From Daucus carota subsp. sativus (taxonomy: Eukaryota; Streptophyta; Magnoliopsida; Apiales; Apiaceae): a DNA stretch of 64,000 nt. Below are positions 20,019 through 31,806 of the stretch, in pieces. Each line of letters begins with the position of its first letter. Position 1 is the stretch's first letter. A program made the position numbers and the translations under genes. The notes below the pieces were generated by a model that made no database searches, was not told the DNA's origin, and saw nothing but the letters and a program-made list of their open reading frames with translations. The stretch covers positions 17,268,545 to 17,332,544 of the forward strand of contig NC_030386.2 of NCBI RefSeq assembly GCF_001625215.2, read 5' to 3'.

Positions 20019-22436
20019 ATGGGAAAGAAGGATGCTGGAGTGAAGATTCCTGTTCTTGACAAAGACAACTATTTTCACTGGAAAGTGAGAATGCATCTGC
20101 ATCTGTTGTCCATTGATGAAAGCTATGTGAACTGTATTGAAAAAGGACCTCATGTCCCCATGAAGGTCTGCACAAGTATGGGAGCTGATGGTGAAGACAT
20201 GGTAGGTAAGATGATTCCAAAACCTATCCATGAATATTCTCAAGAAGATACTGAAGAAGTGCACAAGGACAAGAAAACCATGAATCTTCTGTTCAATGGT
20301 TTGGATCAAGAAATGATTGATAGTGTTATTAGCTGCACAAGTGCCAAAGAAGTTTGGGACACCATCAGGACCATCTGTGAAGGGAATGAGCAAGTGAGAG
20401 AGAACAAGATGCAGCTTCTGATTCAACAATATGAGTCATTCCATTTCAAGGCTGGTGAAAGTTTGAGTGATACATTTAACAGATTTTAAAAACTGTTAAA
20501 TGGTCTAAAGCTCTTTGGAAGAGTATATCAAGTTAAGGATTCAAACTTGAAATTCTTAAGAGCTCTTCCTAAAGAATGGAAGCCCATGACAGTCTCTCTC
20601 AGAAATACACAAGAGTTTAAAGACTATACTCTAGAGAGACTGTATGGAACCTTAAAAACTTATGAGCTTGAAATGGAGCAAGATGAAGAAATTGAGAAAA
20701 GCCAAAAGAAAGGGCATTCATCTGTGGCTCTAGTTGCATCTCTGGAGGATACTGTCAAGGACAAGGGAAAGTCTCAAGTTGAAGAAACTGAGAAGTTGGT
20801 CAAAGAGGAGAGCTCAGAGTCAAGCAAAGGAAGAAGAAAGGAGAAAGAAGTAGCTGATTCTGGTGAAGAAAGTGATGGAATTGATGAACATCTAGCCTTC
20901 CTGTCAAGAAGATTCTCCAAACTGAAATTCAAAAAGAATTTTAATTCTGCAAAATCTTTTAAAGGCAATCCCAAGTCTGATAGAAGCATGGTAGACAGAT
21001 CAAAATTCAAGTGCTTCAACTGTGGGAATGCAGGTCACTTTGCAAATGAGTGCAGAAAGCCTAAAGTTGAGAAAAAGTCAAGTGAAAACATTGACTACAA
21101 AAAGAAATATTATGAACTTCTCAAACAAAAGGAAAGAGCATTCATCACAAAGGATGATTGGGCAGCTGGAGATGATTCTGATGAAGAGGAGGAGTTTGTC
21201 AATCTAGCTCTAATGGCCAACTCCACAGATCAAGAAGAAAACACTGGAAGCAGTAGTCAGGTATTCACTACAAACTTAGTTGAGTTAACTAAAGATGAAT
21301 GCAATGCTACTATTAATGAAATGTCTACAGAATTATATCATTTGCATGTTTCTTTAAAATCTCTTACTAAGGAAAATAGTAGAATTAAGGAAGCTAACAC
21401 CTTTCTAAGTGATAGAAACAGTGCCTTAGAAGCTCAATTTATTGAGTTTGAGAAGCTGAAAATTGAGTGTCAGACAGCCAAGGATGATCTCTTGGTTGTT
21501 CTGAAAAGAGAAGAGATCATAAGAAAGCAGCTTGATAAGGAACAAGAGATTATTGCCAAATGGAAATCTGGTAGGGATGTTTCCACCAATATCATCAACA
21601 TGCAAGGTAGAGAGACCTTTGTAGAGAATGAGTGGAAGAGGAATAAGAAAGTGCTTGAGATATCTGGGAACAGTTCAGGTGATGAGAATACTGATGATGA
21701 TCATCAGTTGAAGAACAAAGTCTCAACTGATGAGAGTCATCAGTTGAACAAAAACTCATCAGTTGACAAGAGTGTTCTCAAGAAGCTTAACAAGAAATAT
21801 GGTCCTGTTAAAAAGAATTTTGTTAAAGGTGAGAATAGTTCTTCTGAGACCAGTGATAGTGTTAATAACACTCTTCATTCCAGTAACAAGAACAAGAAGA
21901 AGTTGGATACTAGTGAGCATAAATCTGAGGAGACTAAAAGGAAGAAAGGAAATAGAAATGGCAAAATAGGAGTTAACAAGCACACCAATTACACTCCCAA
22001 TGCTAGTGCTCTTAGGAAAACCTGCAGTAAGTGTGGTAGTGTAAATCATTTATCTGCTAATTGTAAAACTGTGGTTGCTCCTAATTTATCCTTGCCTATT
22101 CCTATGACATCTGTTCCTCACATGAATTTATCTGCTATGAATATGATGCCTGGTTTATTGCCTCACAATCCTTATTCTCAGCCTAACATGCCATATATGT
22201 TCAATCCTTATTTCAATGCCTTTAACATGCCTCAATTTCATTCAAACTTGCATGGAATGAACAATTTATGCATGTCTCAAAGGCCTGTGTTTGAAAACAG
22301 AGTTGATGTTCCAATTTCTCAACCAAAACCAAAGATTGAACCAATTCAATCCAAGGAAAAGGTTGAGAAAGTGGAAAAGGCTGCTAAGACTAACAAATCT
22401 GGACCCAAAGCAATTTGGGTACCAAAATCAACTTGA
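20019..22436 (+). pseudogene. gag: Copia-2 Gag with one premature stop
   Basis: Starts ATG GGA AAG AAG GAT 46 bp after the primer site. Residues 1-156 hold the gag N-terminal domain (LDKDNYFHWKVRMH, AKEVWDTI). A TAA at 20487-20489 ends this frame, but the same frame is open again to 22436 and continues the gag homology without gap, so a single nonsense change interrupts it. Downstream lie CFNCGNAGHFANEC (about 21015), a coiled coil, and a second knuckle CSKCGSVNHLSANC (about 22022), then a Met/Pro/Asn-rich tail. The normal TGA is at 22434-22436. The stop probably blocks full-length Gag from this copy unless it is suppressed. Confidence 0.85.
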
Positions 22437-22437
22437 T

Positions 22438-25400
22438 CTGTTTGTAAAATGTGTGCAGGGAAACCACAAGAAGAATTTGTGGTACTTGGATAGTGGATGC
22501 TCCAGGCACATGACTGGTGATTCCTCCCTGCTCACAAAGTTTGTGGAGAAAGCTGGCCCTAGCATTACCTTTGGAGATGACAGCAAAGGATATACTATGG
22601 GATATGGCTTGATTGCAAAAGAGAATGTCATCATTGATGAAGTTGCATTGGTGTCTGGTCTTAAGCACAACTTGCTTAGCATCAGTCAGCTCTGTGACAA
22701 AGGTTACAAAGTCAATTTCACTCCTGCAGCCTGTGTTGTCACCAAAGGAGATGACAACAATGTGGTTCTGATTGGACAAAGAAAAGGAAATGTGTATGTA
22801 GCTGACTTCAATTCTGTCAAGTCTGAATCTATCACTTGCCTTCTCAGCAAAGCAAGCTCAGATGACAGTTGGCTATGGCATAAGAGATTGTCTCATCTAA
22901 ATTTCAAAACCTTGAATGAGTTAGTAAAGAAGGACTTGGTAAGAGGTCTACCAAAGCTGGAATTCTCAAAAGATGGACTTTGTGGAGCCTGTCAGCTAGG
23001 AAAGCAAAAGAGAAGCTCTTTCAAAAGCAAGACTCTTTCATCAATTGTGAAGCCCCTTCAGCTCTTGCATATGGATTTATTTGGACCAGTCAACATAATG
23101 TCCATTTCAAAGAAGAAATATTGCTTAGTGATTGTTGATGATTTTTCAAAATTTACTTGGACTTTCTTCCTACATTCTAAGGATGAAGCTGGGAAAATCA
23201 TCATCAATCATATCAAGGCATTAAACAACAATCCAGATGTCAAAGTTGGAAGGATAAGAAGTGACAATGGAACAGAATTCAAGAACTCTGTGATGAAAGA
23301 ATTTTGTGAAGAAGAGGGAATTATTCATGAGTTCTCTGCACCAAGAACTCCACAACAAAATGGTGTTGTTGAAAGGAAGAATAGAACTCTTATTGAGGTT
23401 GCAAGAACCATGATTAATGAAGCTCAACTTCCAACCTATTTTTGGGCTGAAGCTGTGAACACTGCTTGTTTCACTCAAAACATCTCACTAATTACCAAAC
23501 CTCATAATCTAACTCCCTTTCAACTCTTCAAAGGAAAGAAGCCAACAATTAGCTTTCTTCATGTATTTGGATGCAAGTGTTATGTTCTAAGAAATCAAGG
23601 TGAAAATCTTGGAAAATTTGAGGCCAAGGCAGATGAAGCTATTTTTGTTGGATACTCTGATGGAAAATCATTTAGAGTATATAATCTGAGAACCAACATT
23701 GTTATGGAATCAATCCATGTAGTTTTTGATGATAAGAAGATTCAAGGATTCTCAGATGAAGGATTTCATGATAATCTCAGATTTGAGAATGAAGGTGAAG
23801 GTGATCTGTATGACAGTGATGATGATGATGACATTATTCAAAATGTTGGAATTAATCCTGGAATTAATATTCCAACTGATGACTCTCTGGTGCAAGAAAC
23901 AACTGCTATTGGAAACTCAACTGAAGCATCAGTTGAAACTACATTGGAAGGATCAGTTGAAACATCTCAAGGATCATCAGTTGAAAGAATGTCTCAAAAT
24001 TTCAATCAGTCTAGAAATAATGAGATGTCAAATTTAGGGGGAGCTTTCCAACATGGAAACCTGAACTTCAATAATGAAGCCACATCATCAAGACAATCAC
24101 TTCCACCACAAAGAAAGTGGACAAGGGATCATCCTTTTGAGCTAATTATTGGAGATGCAAATGCATCTGTACAAACAAGAAGAGCAACTCAAGATGAGTG
24201 TTTGTATAGTGCATTCCTTTCACAGGATGAACCTAAAGTCATAGAAGATGCTCTCAAAGATGCTGATTGGGTTCTTGCTATGCAAGAAGAATTAAATCAA
24301 TTTGAGAGAAACAATGTATGGAAGCTGGTACCCAAACCTAAAAACAGAACAATTGTAGGAACAAGGTGGGTATTCAGAAACAAGGTGGATGAGAATGGAG
24401 TTGTCACCAGAAACAAGGCAAGGCTTGTTGCTAAAGGATACTCTCAATCTGAAGGAATTGATTTTGATGAGACCTTTGCACCAGTTGAAAGACTGGAAGC
24501 AATAAGAATCTTCCTGGCCTATGCTGCTCATGCAAACTTTAAAGTTTATCAAATGGATGTCAAGAGTGCTTTTCTAAATGGTGAACTGGAAGAGGAGGTA
24601 TATGTCAGTCAGCCTCCTGGTTTTGAAGATCCAGAATTTCCAGAGTATGTTTACTTTTTATTAAAAGCTCTCTATGGACTAAAGCAAGCACCTAGGGCAT
24701 GGTATGACACTCTGTCTCAATTCTTGTTAGATAATCATTTTTCCAGAGGAACTGTGGATAAAACACTATTTTACAGAAATGTAAATGGTGCCTTTATTCT
24801 GGTTCAAATTTATGTAGATGATATAATCTTTGGTTCTACAGATGAGAAACTTTGCAAGAAGTTTGCTAATCTAATGAAAAGTCAGTATGAGATGAGCATG
24901 ATGGGAGAGCTCACCTACTTTCTTGGTTTACAAGTTAAACAAGTAAAGGAAGGTATATTCATAAATCAAACTAAGTACATTTATGATCTACTTAAAAAGT
25001 TTGATTTATTGGATTGCAAAGAAGCTAAGACTCCCATGCCAATAGCCACTAAATTAGAATTAAGTCCTAATGAGAAATCTGTGGACATCTCTAATTATAG
25101 AGGCATGGTTGGTTCTCTTTTATATTTGACAGCTAGTAGACCAGATATTATGTTTTCTACATGTCTCTGTGCTAGATTTCAATCTGATCCTAAAGAATCA
25201 CATCTTATTGCTATAAAAAGAATATTCAGATATCTTAAGGGAACACCAAATCTTGGTATTTGGTACCCTAAAGACTCTGGATTTGATCTAATTGGATATT
25301 CAGATGCTGATTTTGCAGGATGCAAAATTGATAGAAAAAGTACAACAGGCACCTGTCAATTTCTTGGTGACAGATTGATTTCTTGGTTTAGCAAAAAGCA

Positions 25401-25755
25401 AAATTCTGTATCAACCTCTACAGCTGAGGCTGAGTACATTGCAGCTGGAAGCTGTTGTGCACAATTATTGTGGATGAGAAATCAATTACTTGATTATGGA
25501 TTAAATCTCTCAAAAATCCCAATATTTTGTGACAACACCAGTGCTATTGCTATAACTGAAAATCCAGTACAACACTCAAGAACCAAGCACATTGACATCA
25601 AATACCACTTCATAAGAGAACATGTGATGGCTGGTACTGTTGAAATACATTTTGTTCCAAGTGAAGAACAGATTGCAGATATTTTCACAAAGCCTCTTGA
25701 TGAATCCACATTCACAAGGTTGGTAAGTAAATTAGGTATGTTAAATTTCTCCTAA
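22438..25755 (+). CDS. pol: Copia-2 Pol polyprotein (protease-integrase-RT-RNase H)
   Basis: Frame +1 relative to gag, open from 22291 (overlapping the gag end) to TAA 25753-25755. About 1105 codons lie after the gag stop. Order: protease [13 protein letters not shown] (about 22479); pre-integrase WHKRLSH and CGACQLG; integrase [15 protein letters not shown] and [10 protein letters not shown]; a variable acidic linker (about 23720-24120) rich in CAACTGAT-type words; RT with [13 protein letters not shown] and [12 protein letters not shown]; RNase H with [26 protein letters not shown] and [13 protein letters not shown]. No stops. A pyrimidine-rich TTGATCTGTTTGTA followed by TGTGTGCAG precedes the protease, resembling a splice acceptor. 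Confidence 0.95.
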   Translation: MFVKCVQGNHKKNLWYLDSGCSRHMTGDSSLLTKFVEKAGPSITFGDDSKGYTMGYGLIAKENVIIDEVALVSGLKHNLLSISQLCDKGYKVNFTPAACVVTKGDDNNVVLIGQRKGNVYVADFNSVKSESITCLLSKASSDDSWLWHKRLSHLNFKTLNELVKKDLVRGLPKLEFSKDGLCGACQLGKQKRSSFKSKTLSSIVKPLQLLHMDLFGPVNIMSISKKKYCLVIVDDFSKFTWTFFLHSKDEAGKIIINHIKALNNNPDVKVGRIRSDNGTEFKNSVMKEFCEEEGIIHEFSAPRTPQQNGVVERKNRTLIEVARTMINEAQLPTYFWAEAVNTACFTQNISLITKPHNLTPFQLFKGKKPTISFLHVFGCKCYVLRNQGENLGKFEAKADEAIFVGYSDGKSFRVYNLRTNIVMESIHVVFDDKKIQGFSDEGFHDNLRFENEGEGDLYDSDDDDDIIQNVGINPGINIPTDDSLVQETTAIGNSTEASVETTLEGSVETSQGSSVERMSQNFNQSRNNEMSNLGGAFQHGNLNFNNEATSSRQSLPPQRKWTRDHPFELIIGDANASVQTRRATQDECLYSAFLSQDEPKVIEDALKDADWVLAMQEELNQFERNNVWKLVPKPKNRTIVGTRWVFRNKVDENGVVTRNKARLVAKGYSQSEGIDFDETFAPVERLEAIRIFLAYAAHANFKVYQMDVKSAFLNGELEEEVYVSQPPGFEDPEFPEYVYFLLKALYGLKQAPRAWYDTLSQFLLDNHFSRGTVDKTLFYRNVNGAFILVQIYVDDIIFGSTDEKLCKKFANLMKSQYEMSMMGELTYFLGLQVKQVKEGIFINQTKYIYDLLKKFDLLDCKEAKTPMPIATKLELSPNEKSVDISNYRGMVGSLLYLTASRPDIMFSTCLCARFQSDPKESHLIAIKRIFRYLKGTPNLGIWYPKDSGFDLIGYSDADFAGCKIDRKSTTGTCQFLGDRLISWFSKKQNSVSTSTAEAEYIAAGSCCAQLLWMRNQLLDYGLNLSKIPIFCDNTSAIAITENPVQHSRTKHIDIKYHFIREHVMAGTVEIHFVPSEEQIADIFTKPLDESTFTRLVSKLGMLNFS

Positions 25756-26284
25756 TTTAGAGTGAATTTTTCTGCAATTTGGCAGCCAGAATTTGATTAA
25801 TTTTGATTTATCAAAATTGAATTAATTATAATTCTGGATGAAGTCTATAATATTTCAACTGATGAACTAGTGAAATTGTTTCAACTGATGCTTGAAACAA
25901 TATCCTCTTGCGTTGTTTTTCATTCAACTGATGACACCAGTTGAAGACGCCTTCAACTGATCTTCATCAGTTGAATAGGAAGTTTAAAGAGGCGCTTATT
26001 TCATCCGTTGAAAGTATTATCAGATCTGAGCCGTTGAAATTTCTTTTGTCTCTCACCTACTTTATACACACGATCGTGTGTGTAATTTTTGTAGAGATAA
26101 ATAAGAGTAATTTCTTCTCAACGGTAATTTCTCAGCCAATCACAGCAATTTTCTGAGAAAGTATTTAAGTGTTTTAATTTATTTTCATTTCTTTTCATCT
26201 CACTCTTTCGAATTCTTCAAGTTCTCTTCTCTCTCTGTGCAAAAGCAAACTCTAATTTTTCCTCAAGCTTTCTCTGTAACTACA
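25756..26284 (+). other. Copia-2 pol-ORF3 spacer with CAACTGAT array
   Basis: 529 bp. 25854-25975 contains seven CAACTGAT/CAGTTGAA words in about 120 bp, in both orientations. A pyrimidine-rich run (CTTTTCATCTCACTC, CTCTTCTCTCTCTCTG) follows just before the ORF3 ATG and could be a 5' leader or a splice acceptor tract for a subgenomic mRNA. Confidence 0.7.
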
Positions 26285-29200
26285 ATGGCACCAATGAAGA
26301 AGTATACTGCACCAAGTGGGTTTATTTATGAGAAGAACAACTTCGCGTCATTTGTGGATATCAAGGCTGTGGAGGAGAAGGAGTATCACAGGATGATGGA
26401 GTTCATCAAGTCAAGCCAGCTCTCTTATGCTATGCTTGAAGCTCCTACCATCTACCATGAAATAGTGGAGGAGATGTGGACCTCTGCAGAGTTTAATAGT
26501 GAGCATGAAACTCTAACTTTCTCTGTCAATAATGAAATTCATTCTGTCAATGCTGATGTTATGAAAGCATGCTTTAAGATTCCTAAAGATACTGTTTTAT
26601 CTTTGCCTAGTGATAATCAGTTGGTTAATTTACTTTATGCCATGAATTATGTTTTGCCAACTGATGCCTTAGGTAAAATAGAAAGAAGGGGTCTTAGGAG
26701 AGAATGGAGTTATTTATGTGATGCTTTTATTAAGGCATTTTCTGGTAAGATTAGTAATTTCAATGCTCTCACTTCCCAGATTTTACAAATGCTTTACATG
26801 TACCTGACTAATGAATATTTCAACTTTGGTGGTTTGATGATCCAAGAAATTGGGGAGAAACTAGGTGATAAAATTGGTAGACCTAGGAATATTTATTATG
26901 TCAGATTTCTCATGATGCTAGCTAATCATCTCAACAAAAAGCTAGTTATTACTAACAAGGAAGCCAAGCTTCCCAGTTTTGTGCAGGAAAAGAGAGTCTT
27001 TAAAGACCTCTTTAGGATGAATTTATATCCCTCCTTGGAGGTGGTGTACCTGCCAACAATGGAGGCTGGAAAGCACAAAGAGGTACATGGCTTTCCTACT
27101 ACTCTTTCTCAACCCTCACCTTCTTTGCTTTCTGCCATCAGGGCTGTTGAAGAGGCCCATCAACAGTCCACACAAGTGGCAAAACCTTCTAAAAACAAGT
27201 CTTCTAAACCAACCTCAGATGCCTCCCAAAAGACATCTGTTGTAAAATCCAAGAAACACAAACCTGAGGGGAGTGTGATTGGAGGTTGTGAGGGGGAGGG
27301 AAAGGGTGAACATAAAAGAAGCCCTAAGAATAAGGATGGAGAGATGTGTGTTAACCAGCCAAGCCACTCTGCAGTCTCCCAAAAGATTGTAGATGTTAAT
27401 ATGGAATTAAACTCATCCCTAGCAGCATCCTCCCAAAAGGATGTTGCTATTGAAAATAGTCCTCAACCAGGGACACAGTTAAAAAGGGGGAGGGACACCA
27501 CTTCTTCACCAGTAAAAGCTTATGGGAGAAAGAAGCTAAGAAGTGAAAAACTGAAGCACTCTGCACACACACAGGCATCCATTCTGGATTTTATGCTTTT
27601 AACTTCTCAAAGTCAGATTGATGTGACTCCAATAAATGTGGAGTCACAGCCCCCTTCTTCATCTCAACCAATCACCCATATTTATGATCTTACCATCTCT
27701 ACAACTCAAACACAATCTCCAACCTCTTCTGTGGATGTGGAATTAATTCACACCACACTTGTAAATTCTCCATCTTTGGATTTCATGGAGAAGCCCCCAT
27801 CTGAGATTGATCATCATCATTTTGATGATTTGTTGGATCTTTCTCTTCCATTTCCTTCTTCTGTGACAATGTGTTCTGTGGATTTTCCTTTAAAATCAAT
27901 CACCACAGACTCAACTGTCACAGCCTCTAAACCTATTTCTTCATTTTCTTCAACTGATCTCCCTCATCAGTTGACAAGTGTTTGTCCTTCAACTGATCTG
28001 CTTAACAGCTCTAATCAGTTGAATGCCTCTTCTACTCATGTTTCAACTGATGTCTCTCATCAGTTGACAACTGCTGCTACTTCAATTAATTTACCTCTTT
28101 CTACAGCAGTTGATCACATGGTAGCACAAACACTTCTAGGATTGAGTGGAGTGAGCTATGGAGTGGAGAGGCAGCCTAGTGAGCTGGCAAAAGGAGAGGG
28201 TGTGGAGAGTCTGGCATTTTCTTCTAGCCAGGAAAAAGGAGAGGATAAGAGTGACCCTTTAGTAAGGGTAAGTGAGGGAGAGGTGAGTGGTGTGGTGAGC
28301 CAAGGGGAGCCCTTGATGCAAGAACAGAGAGAAATTGAGAGAAATGCAGGTGTCAATGAAGGGTTTAGTGAACAAGAGTTTCAAGCTGAATACAGATCCA
28401 TATTGGATGGTGTTTCACTAGACCCTGAGACTTTTACTCATGGGATGTCCTCCATTCAAGACTTTGCCAGATTGGACAATCAAGCAGCTGAGAGGCACCT
28501 CAATCTGATTCACACTACATCTTCAATGCTTAGAGCAAAGGAGGCATTTACAGCTCTGCCTGCCAATGCTGGAGATGATTTTCATTATGATGATAGTGAT
28601 GAAGACCTCAATGATGCTCTTGAGGAATCCCTTGTTGAACAACCTACAACTTCTCTACCTTCATGGCTCTCCATGCAGTCTGCCAATGCAACTGTTGTTA
28701 GCATGGAGCTGGAAAGGCAAGCCTCCACCATTCTTCAATCACAACCTGGAAGCTCATCCTCTTCTCCAGTCATCTCTGCCACCATTGCCAGTCAAGCACT
28801 AGACAATCTCAAGCTTCACAAGTTTCAATCTCTCCATTTTCAGCATGAGATAGAGCATCTCAATTCTCTTATTGCCTCTGTTAAGACTGATCTGACCAAG
28901 CAAATTGATGAAAAGCTTCCAGCTCAGGTCAAATCAGCTCTTTCTGCATCTGAGCAAAAACAACTACAATTGGAGAAGCAAGTGGAAGCTCTGGAAGGAA
29001 ATGTCTACACCTTAAACTCTAGAATGGATGAGATGTTGCAGCATCAAAGAATTCAGACTGGACTGCTTCAACATCTTCTTCTTGCCTCTGGTGTTTCACT
29101 TCCCAGGTCATCCCCTACACTTGCTGCTAACAAAAAGAGGGAGAAAGAATTACCAACTCCTGCAGAATTGATCAGTCAAATTCCTCCCCCTTTCCACACT

Positions 29201-30679
29201 GAAAGGGAAAAGCAGAAGATTGCAAGGATGAAAGAATTGGACTCCATTGCAAAGAGAGTGGCTCAACTGGGCAAGAAATCATCTACATCTTCTACAGCCA
29301 CCACAGCTCAAATCTCTTTTCCAACCACAACCACAATTCTCAGGGTAATTACACCTGAGATTGTTATTCCCTCCAAGACAGAAAAGGGTGAGCCATCATT
29401 TCTGAATGAGTTCAAGCCAATTCTGTTTCCAAACAATTGTGGTTACTCCAGGCCTGGAAAAGACTCAAGCTCAATCTACTTTCCACTAGCCAGGCCTGAC
29501 AAAAATGAATACAAGCTTTTGGGCCAAGAAATCAAAAGTTATAAAGATTGTGCAGATGTGGCCTTAAAGGCTCATTTTGCCATCATCTACAGAGAAGGCC
29601 AGAAGCTGTTTATTGGAACTGGCCATCCTCATTACTCATTTGCAAAAGCTGAAGAGGTGGCCAGAGAATGTGAAAAAGAGGAGTTTGAATCCCAACTCTC
29701 TTTGAACCAAATAGAGGTGGATGAAAGGTATGCTATTGAGCTGGAAGAGGAGTTGGCAGCTGAGCTTTTAAATGAGAAAGGATTGCCTCTTGAATCTTCT
29801 CCAAAGAAAAAGAGAGTCAAATCTAAAACTAAGATGCCTGAGGCAGCCAAGAGAAGAGAAGAAGTGCCAGAAAAGCCTATCTCAAAGCCTTCTTCTCCAA
29901 TCAAGGATACCACAGTAGTACATCCAGATGTCAACTTCCATGATGAGCCAATAATGCCAAAGGAAGAGCCAATTGACTTGGAAGATATTCCAATTCCAGC
30001 TTTTCTTGTCCAAGAATCTTCCAAGCCAAAGAAGAAAGTCAAGTCTGTGGCTAAGAGGATAGCTAACCCTCCTAAACCTCCAAAAGAACCTGAGAACCCT
30101 GATGAATATCTCATCATTGCTAACATTGAAGAAATTTCTGAGTTGGATCTGGAGCTGGATGATCTTCAAGAAGTAAGAGGAATAGAAGCAACTTCAAAGT
30201 TACCTGAAAGATTGGTATTCTCTTACAAAAACAAGGGTGATGTCATCTGGCCTCTTCACAGAGTTCTGAATTCTGAGGGATTCAGTTCTCTAACAAAAAT
30301 ATATGGATCTATGAAGAGGACTGGAGGATTTACACCACCTGCAAAGCAAATGGTACTAAAGAGAATCCTTGAGATCAGGAAGGAATGGAACTCAGATGCT
30401 AGTCTACAAAGAAGGCTGAAAATTCCCTACACTGGAAAGAAAATTCATCATGAACCTACTCCAGTCATGGAATTTAGGGACAATCAAGGTGTTAGGAGAT
30501 TTTTCAGACCTAAAGATCAACTCAAGGTTGCTAGCTTGAATACTCTGAAGACTCTCCAATCCAAGCTCAACAGACAAGACAGTGATGAAGAATGGTTCTA
30601 CAGGATCTTTCAGAAACAGATCAATATTCTTGAAGAAAAACTTAAGTCCAGAAGAAGAAGATCTTCTAGGAACAAGTAA
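26285..30679 (+). CDS. Copia-2 ORF3, 1464-aa protein of unknown function
   Basis: Intact 1464-codon ORF in the post-pol position where some Sireviruses have a so-called env-like gene. The start chosen is ACAATGG (26285), a good plant context; the frame is open 48 bp further upstream but without ATG. Residues 1-280 form a compact helical domain (FVDIKAVEEKEYHRMMEF, RREWSYLCDAFIKAFSG, RPRNIYYVRFLMMLANHL) like that of plant transposon-associated proteins. Residues about 290-800 are low-complexity Ser/Thr/Pro-rich. A coiled coil lies around 850-935, then a Lys/Glu-rich region with PKKKRVKSKTK, and an Arg-rich C terminus. No signal peptide, transmembrane helix or cysteine pattern is visible, so an envelope role is not supported. 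Confidence 0.85.
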   Translation: MAPMKKYTAPSGFIYEKNNFASFVDIKAVEEKEYHRMMEFIKSSQLSYAMLEAPTIYHEIVEEMWTSAEFNSEHETLTFSVNNEIHSVNADVMKACFKIPKDTVLSLPSDNQLVNLLYAMNYVLPTDALGKIERRGLRREWSYLCDAFIKAFSGKISNFNALTSQILQMLYMYLTNEYFNFGGLMIQEIGEKLGDKIGRPRNIYYVRFLMMLANHLNKKLVITNKEAKLPSFVQEKRVFKDLFRMNLYPSLEVVYLPTMEAGKHKEVHGFPTTLSQPSPSLLSAIRAVEEAHQQSTQVAKPSKNKSSKPTSDASQKTSVVKSKKHKPEGSVIGGCEGEGKGEHKRSPKNKDGEMCVNQPSHSAVSQKIVDVNMELNSSLAASSQKDVAIENSPQPGTQLKRGRDTTSSPVKAYGRKKLRSEKLKHSAHTQASILDFMLLTSQSQIDVTPINVESQPPSSSQPITHIYDLTISTTQTQSPTSSVDVELIHTTLVNSPSLDFMEKPPSEIDHHHFDDLLDLSLPFPSSVTMCSVDFPLKSITTDSTVTASKPISSFSSTDLPHQLTSVCPSTDLLNSSNQLNASSTHVSTDVSHQLTTAATSINLPLSTAVDHMVAQTLLGLSGVSYGVERQPSELAKGEGVESLAFSSSQEKGEDKSDPLVRVSEGEVSGVVSQGEPLMQEQREIERNAGVNEGFSEQEFQAEYRSILDGVSLDPETFTHGMSSIQDFARLDNQAAERHLNLIHTTSSMLRAKEAFTALPANAGDDFHYDDSDEDLNDALEESLVEQPTTSLPSWLSMQSANATVVSMELERQASTILQSQPGSSSSSPVISATIASQALDNLKLHKFQSLHFQHEIEHLNSLIASVKTDLTKQIDEKLPAQVKSALSASEQKQLQLEKQVEALEGNVYTLNSRMDEMLQHQRIQTGLLQHLLLASGVSLPRSSPTLAANKKREKELPTPAELISQIPPPFHTEREKQKIARMKELDSIAKRVAQLGKKSSTSSTATTAQISFPTTTTILRVITPEIVIPSKTEKGEPSFLNEFKPILFPNNCGYSRPGKDSSSIYFPLARPDKNEYKLLGQEIKSYKDCADVALKAHFAIIYREGQKLFIGTGHPHYSFAKAEEVARECEKEEFESQLSLNQIEVDERYAIELEEELAAELLNEKGLPLESSPKKKRVKSKTKMPEAAKRREEVPEKPISKPSSPIKDTTVVHPDVNFHDEPIMPKEEPIDLEDIPIPAFLVQESSKPKKKVKSVAKRIANPPKPPKEPENPDEYLIIANIEEISELDLELDDLQEVRGIEATSKLPERLVFSYKNKGDVIWPLHRVLNSEGFSSLTKIYGSMKRTGGFTPPAKQMVLKRILEIRKEWNSDASLQRRLKIPYTGKKIHHEPTPVMEFRDNQGVRRFFRPKDQLKVASLNTLKTLQSKLNRQDSDEEWFYRIFQKQINILEEKLKSRRRRSSRNK

Positions 30680-30808
30680 CTGCTCAGTCTAGAGGAGCAT
30701 AATCATCTGTAATCTTTTCTAACTCTAGTATTTAAATTCTGCATTTTATTTTATTAATGTTTTGTTATCATCAAGTGTAGAATTTATGTCTGCATCTTCT
30801 CCAGTCAT

Positions 30809-30822
30809 AAATTGGGGGAGAT
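30809..30822 (+). promoter_or_regulatory. Copia-2 polypurine tract
   Basis: AAATTGGGGGAGAT directly before the 3' LTR TG. A similar AGGGGGAG block lies within pol near 24037. Confidence 0.9.
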
Positions 30823-31806
30823 TGTTAGGAATCAATAATTTTTGATGATAACATAAACATTTTTGTAACATGTCTTACTTAGAATCTTTATCAAATTTCA
30901 GTTGTAATTGTTACATTTCTTGTCTTTGGGAATTATCAACGGATGGGTAGAATAGGATGGCTAATTGTAAATATCCAATGCCATGTAATTTTATCTAAGT
31001 GAAGGATATTCAACTGATGAGATGTAACTGTTCAACTGATAAAGACTGGATGATGTTTCAACTGATGAAAATCAAGCATTCAACTGAAGACAAAGTGTTC
31101 AACGGATAATGCTGAGGAATTCAACTGATGAGACTGGAACAACATTCAACTGATGGAGTTTGTAATTCATTCAACTGATGAGCCAGGCATTCAACTGATA
31201 AAGTCAATAGCAGTTGAAAGCAACCAGAACCTTCAACTGATGAAGCAAAGAGCAGTTGAAAGTGACTAGAGCTTAAGTCTGACAAATCACATGGATCGAA
31301 TTACACTAAAATAGACATGGAAGCCTAATTAGGAAAATAAAGAAGAAGCAGAAACATACTTATCTCATGCAGTGCAATCTGGATCAAATCAAGATGATGG
31401 TCAAAGATGAAGACATCTCAGAAAGCATGCATAAGACAAAGTTGTGCAGCATTGTTTTTAGATTAGAGTGCATTTTGTAATCTAGCTAAAAGCTTTGTAA
31501 AACTTGGAGTATATAACCAAGTTAGTAGCATCAGTTGAACTTGTTCAAATTACTTGAGAGAAAAATCTGAGAGTTAGAACTTGTTTTGAGTGATGAACCA
31601 GCAGCTGTGCGAATTGTAAAACAATCCACAGATTCTTCTATATAAAATCTCACGGGTGGATCATTCAATCCACCCGTATTTTTAATACTTGGTGTTTTTC
31701 TGTTTATTGTGTTCTTAGTGTATTGTTCTTGAATCTTTTAAATTTGTAAAAGATTGTATTCAACCCCCCCTTCTATAATCTTTCTCATAGTTGGTGTAAA
31801 ATAACA
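30823..31806 (+). repeat. Copia-2 3' LTR
   Basis: 984 bp, nearly identical to the 5' LTR. Its TATA box (31639-31646) and word array (31009-31262) point rightwards at the LEA-2 gene, whose ATG is 770 bp beyond the LTR end. Confidence 0.96.

Larger units (their letters stand above)
18974..31806 (+). mobile_element. Copia-2: complete Sirevirus-like LTR retrotransposon with a third ORF
   Basis: 12,833 bp bounded by 985/984-bp TG...CA LTRs and a 5-bp duplication. Contains a tRNA-Met primer site, gag, pol, a large post-pol ORF and a polypurine tract. By eye the LTRs differ by three events only (A/G at about 19218, a C-run of 8 versus 7, and C/T near 19927), about 99.7% identity, so it is a recent insertion. 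Gag has one premature TAA; everything else is open. The motif CAACTGAT or its complement occurs in both LTRs, gag, the pol linker, the pol-ORF3 spacer and ORF3. The domain order and the two-knuckle gag place it in the same Sirevirus-like group as Copia-1, but the LTRs are unrelated. Confidence 0.96.

Noticed and set aside
26285..30679. Envelope-like gene
   Set aside because: Position fits, but no signal peptide, membrane segment or cysteine framework is visible.
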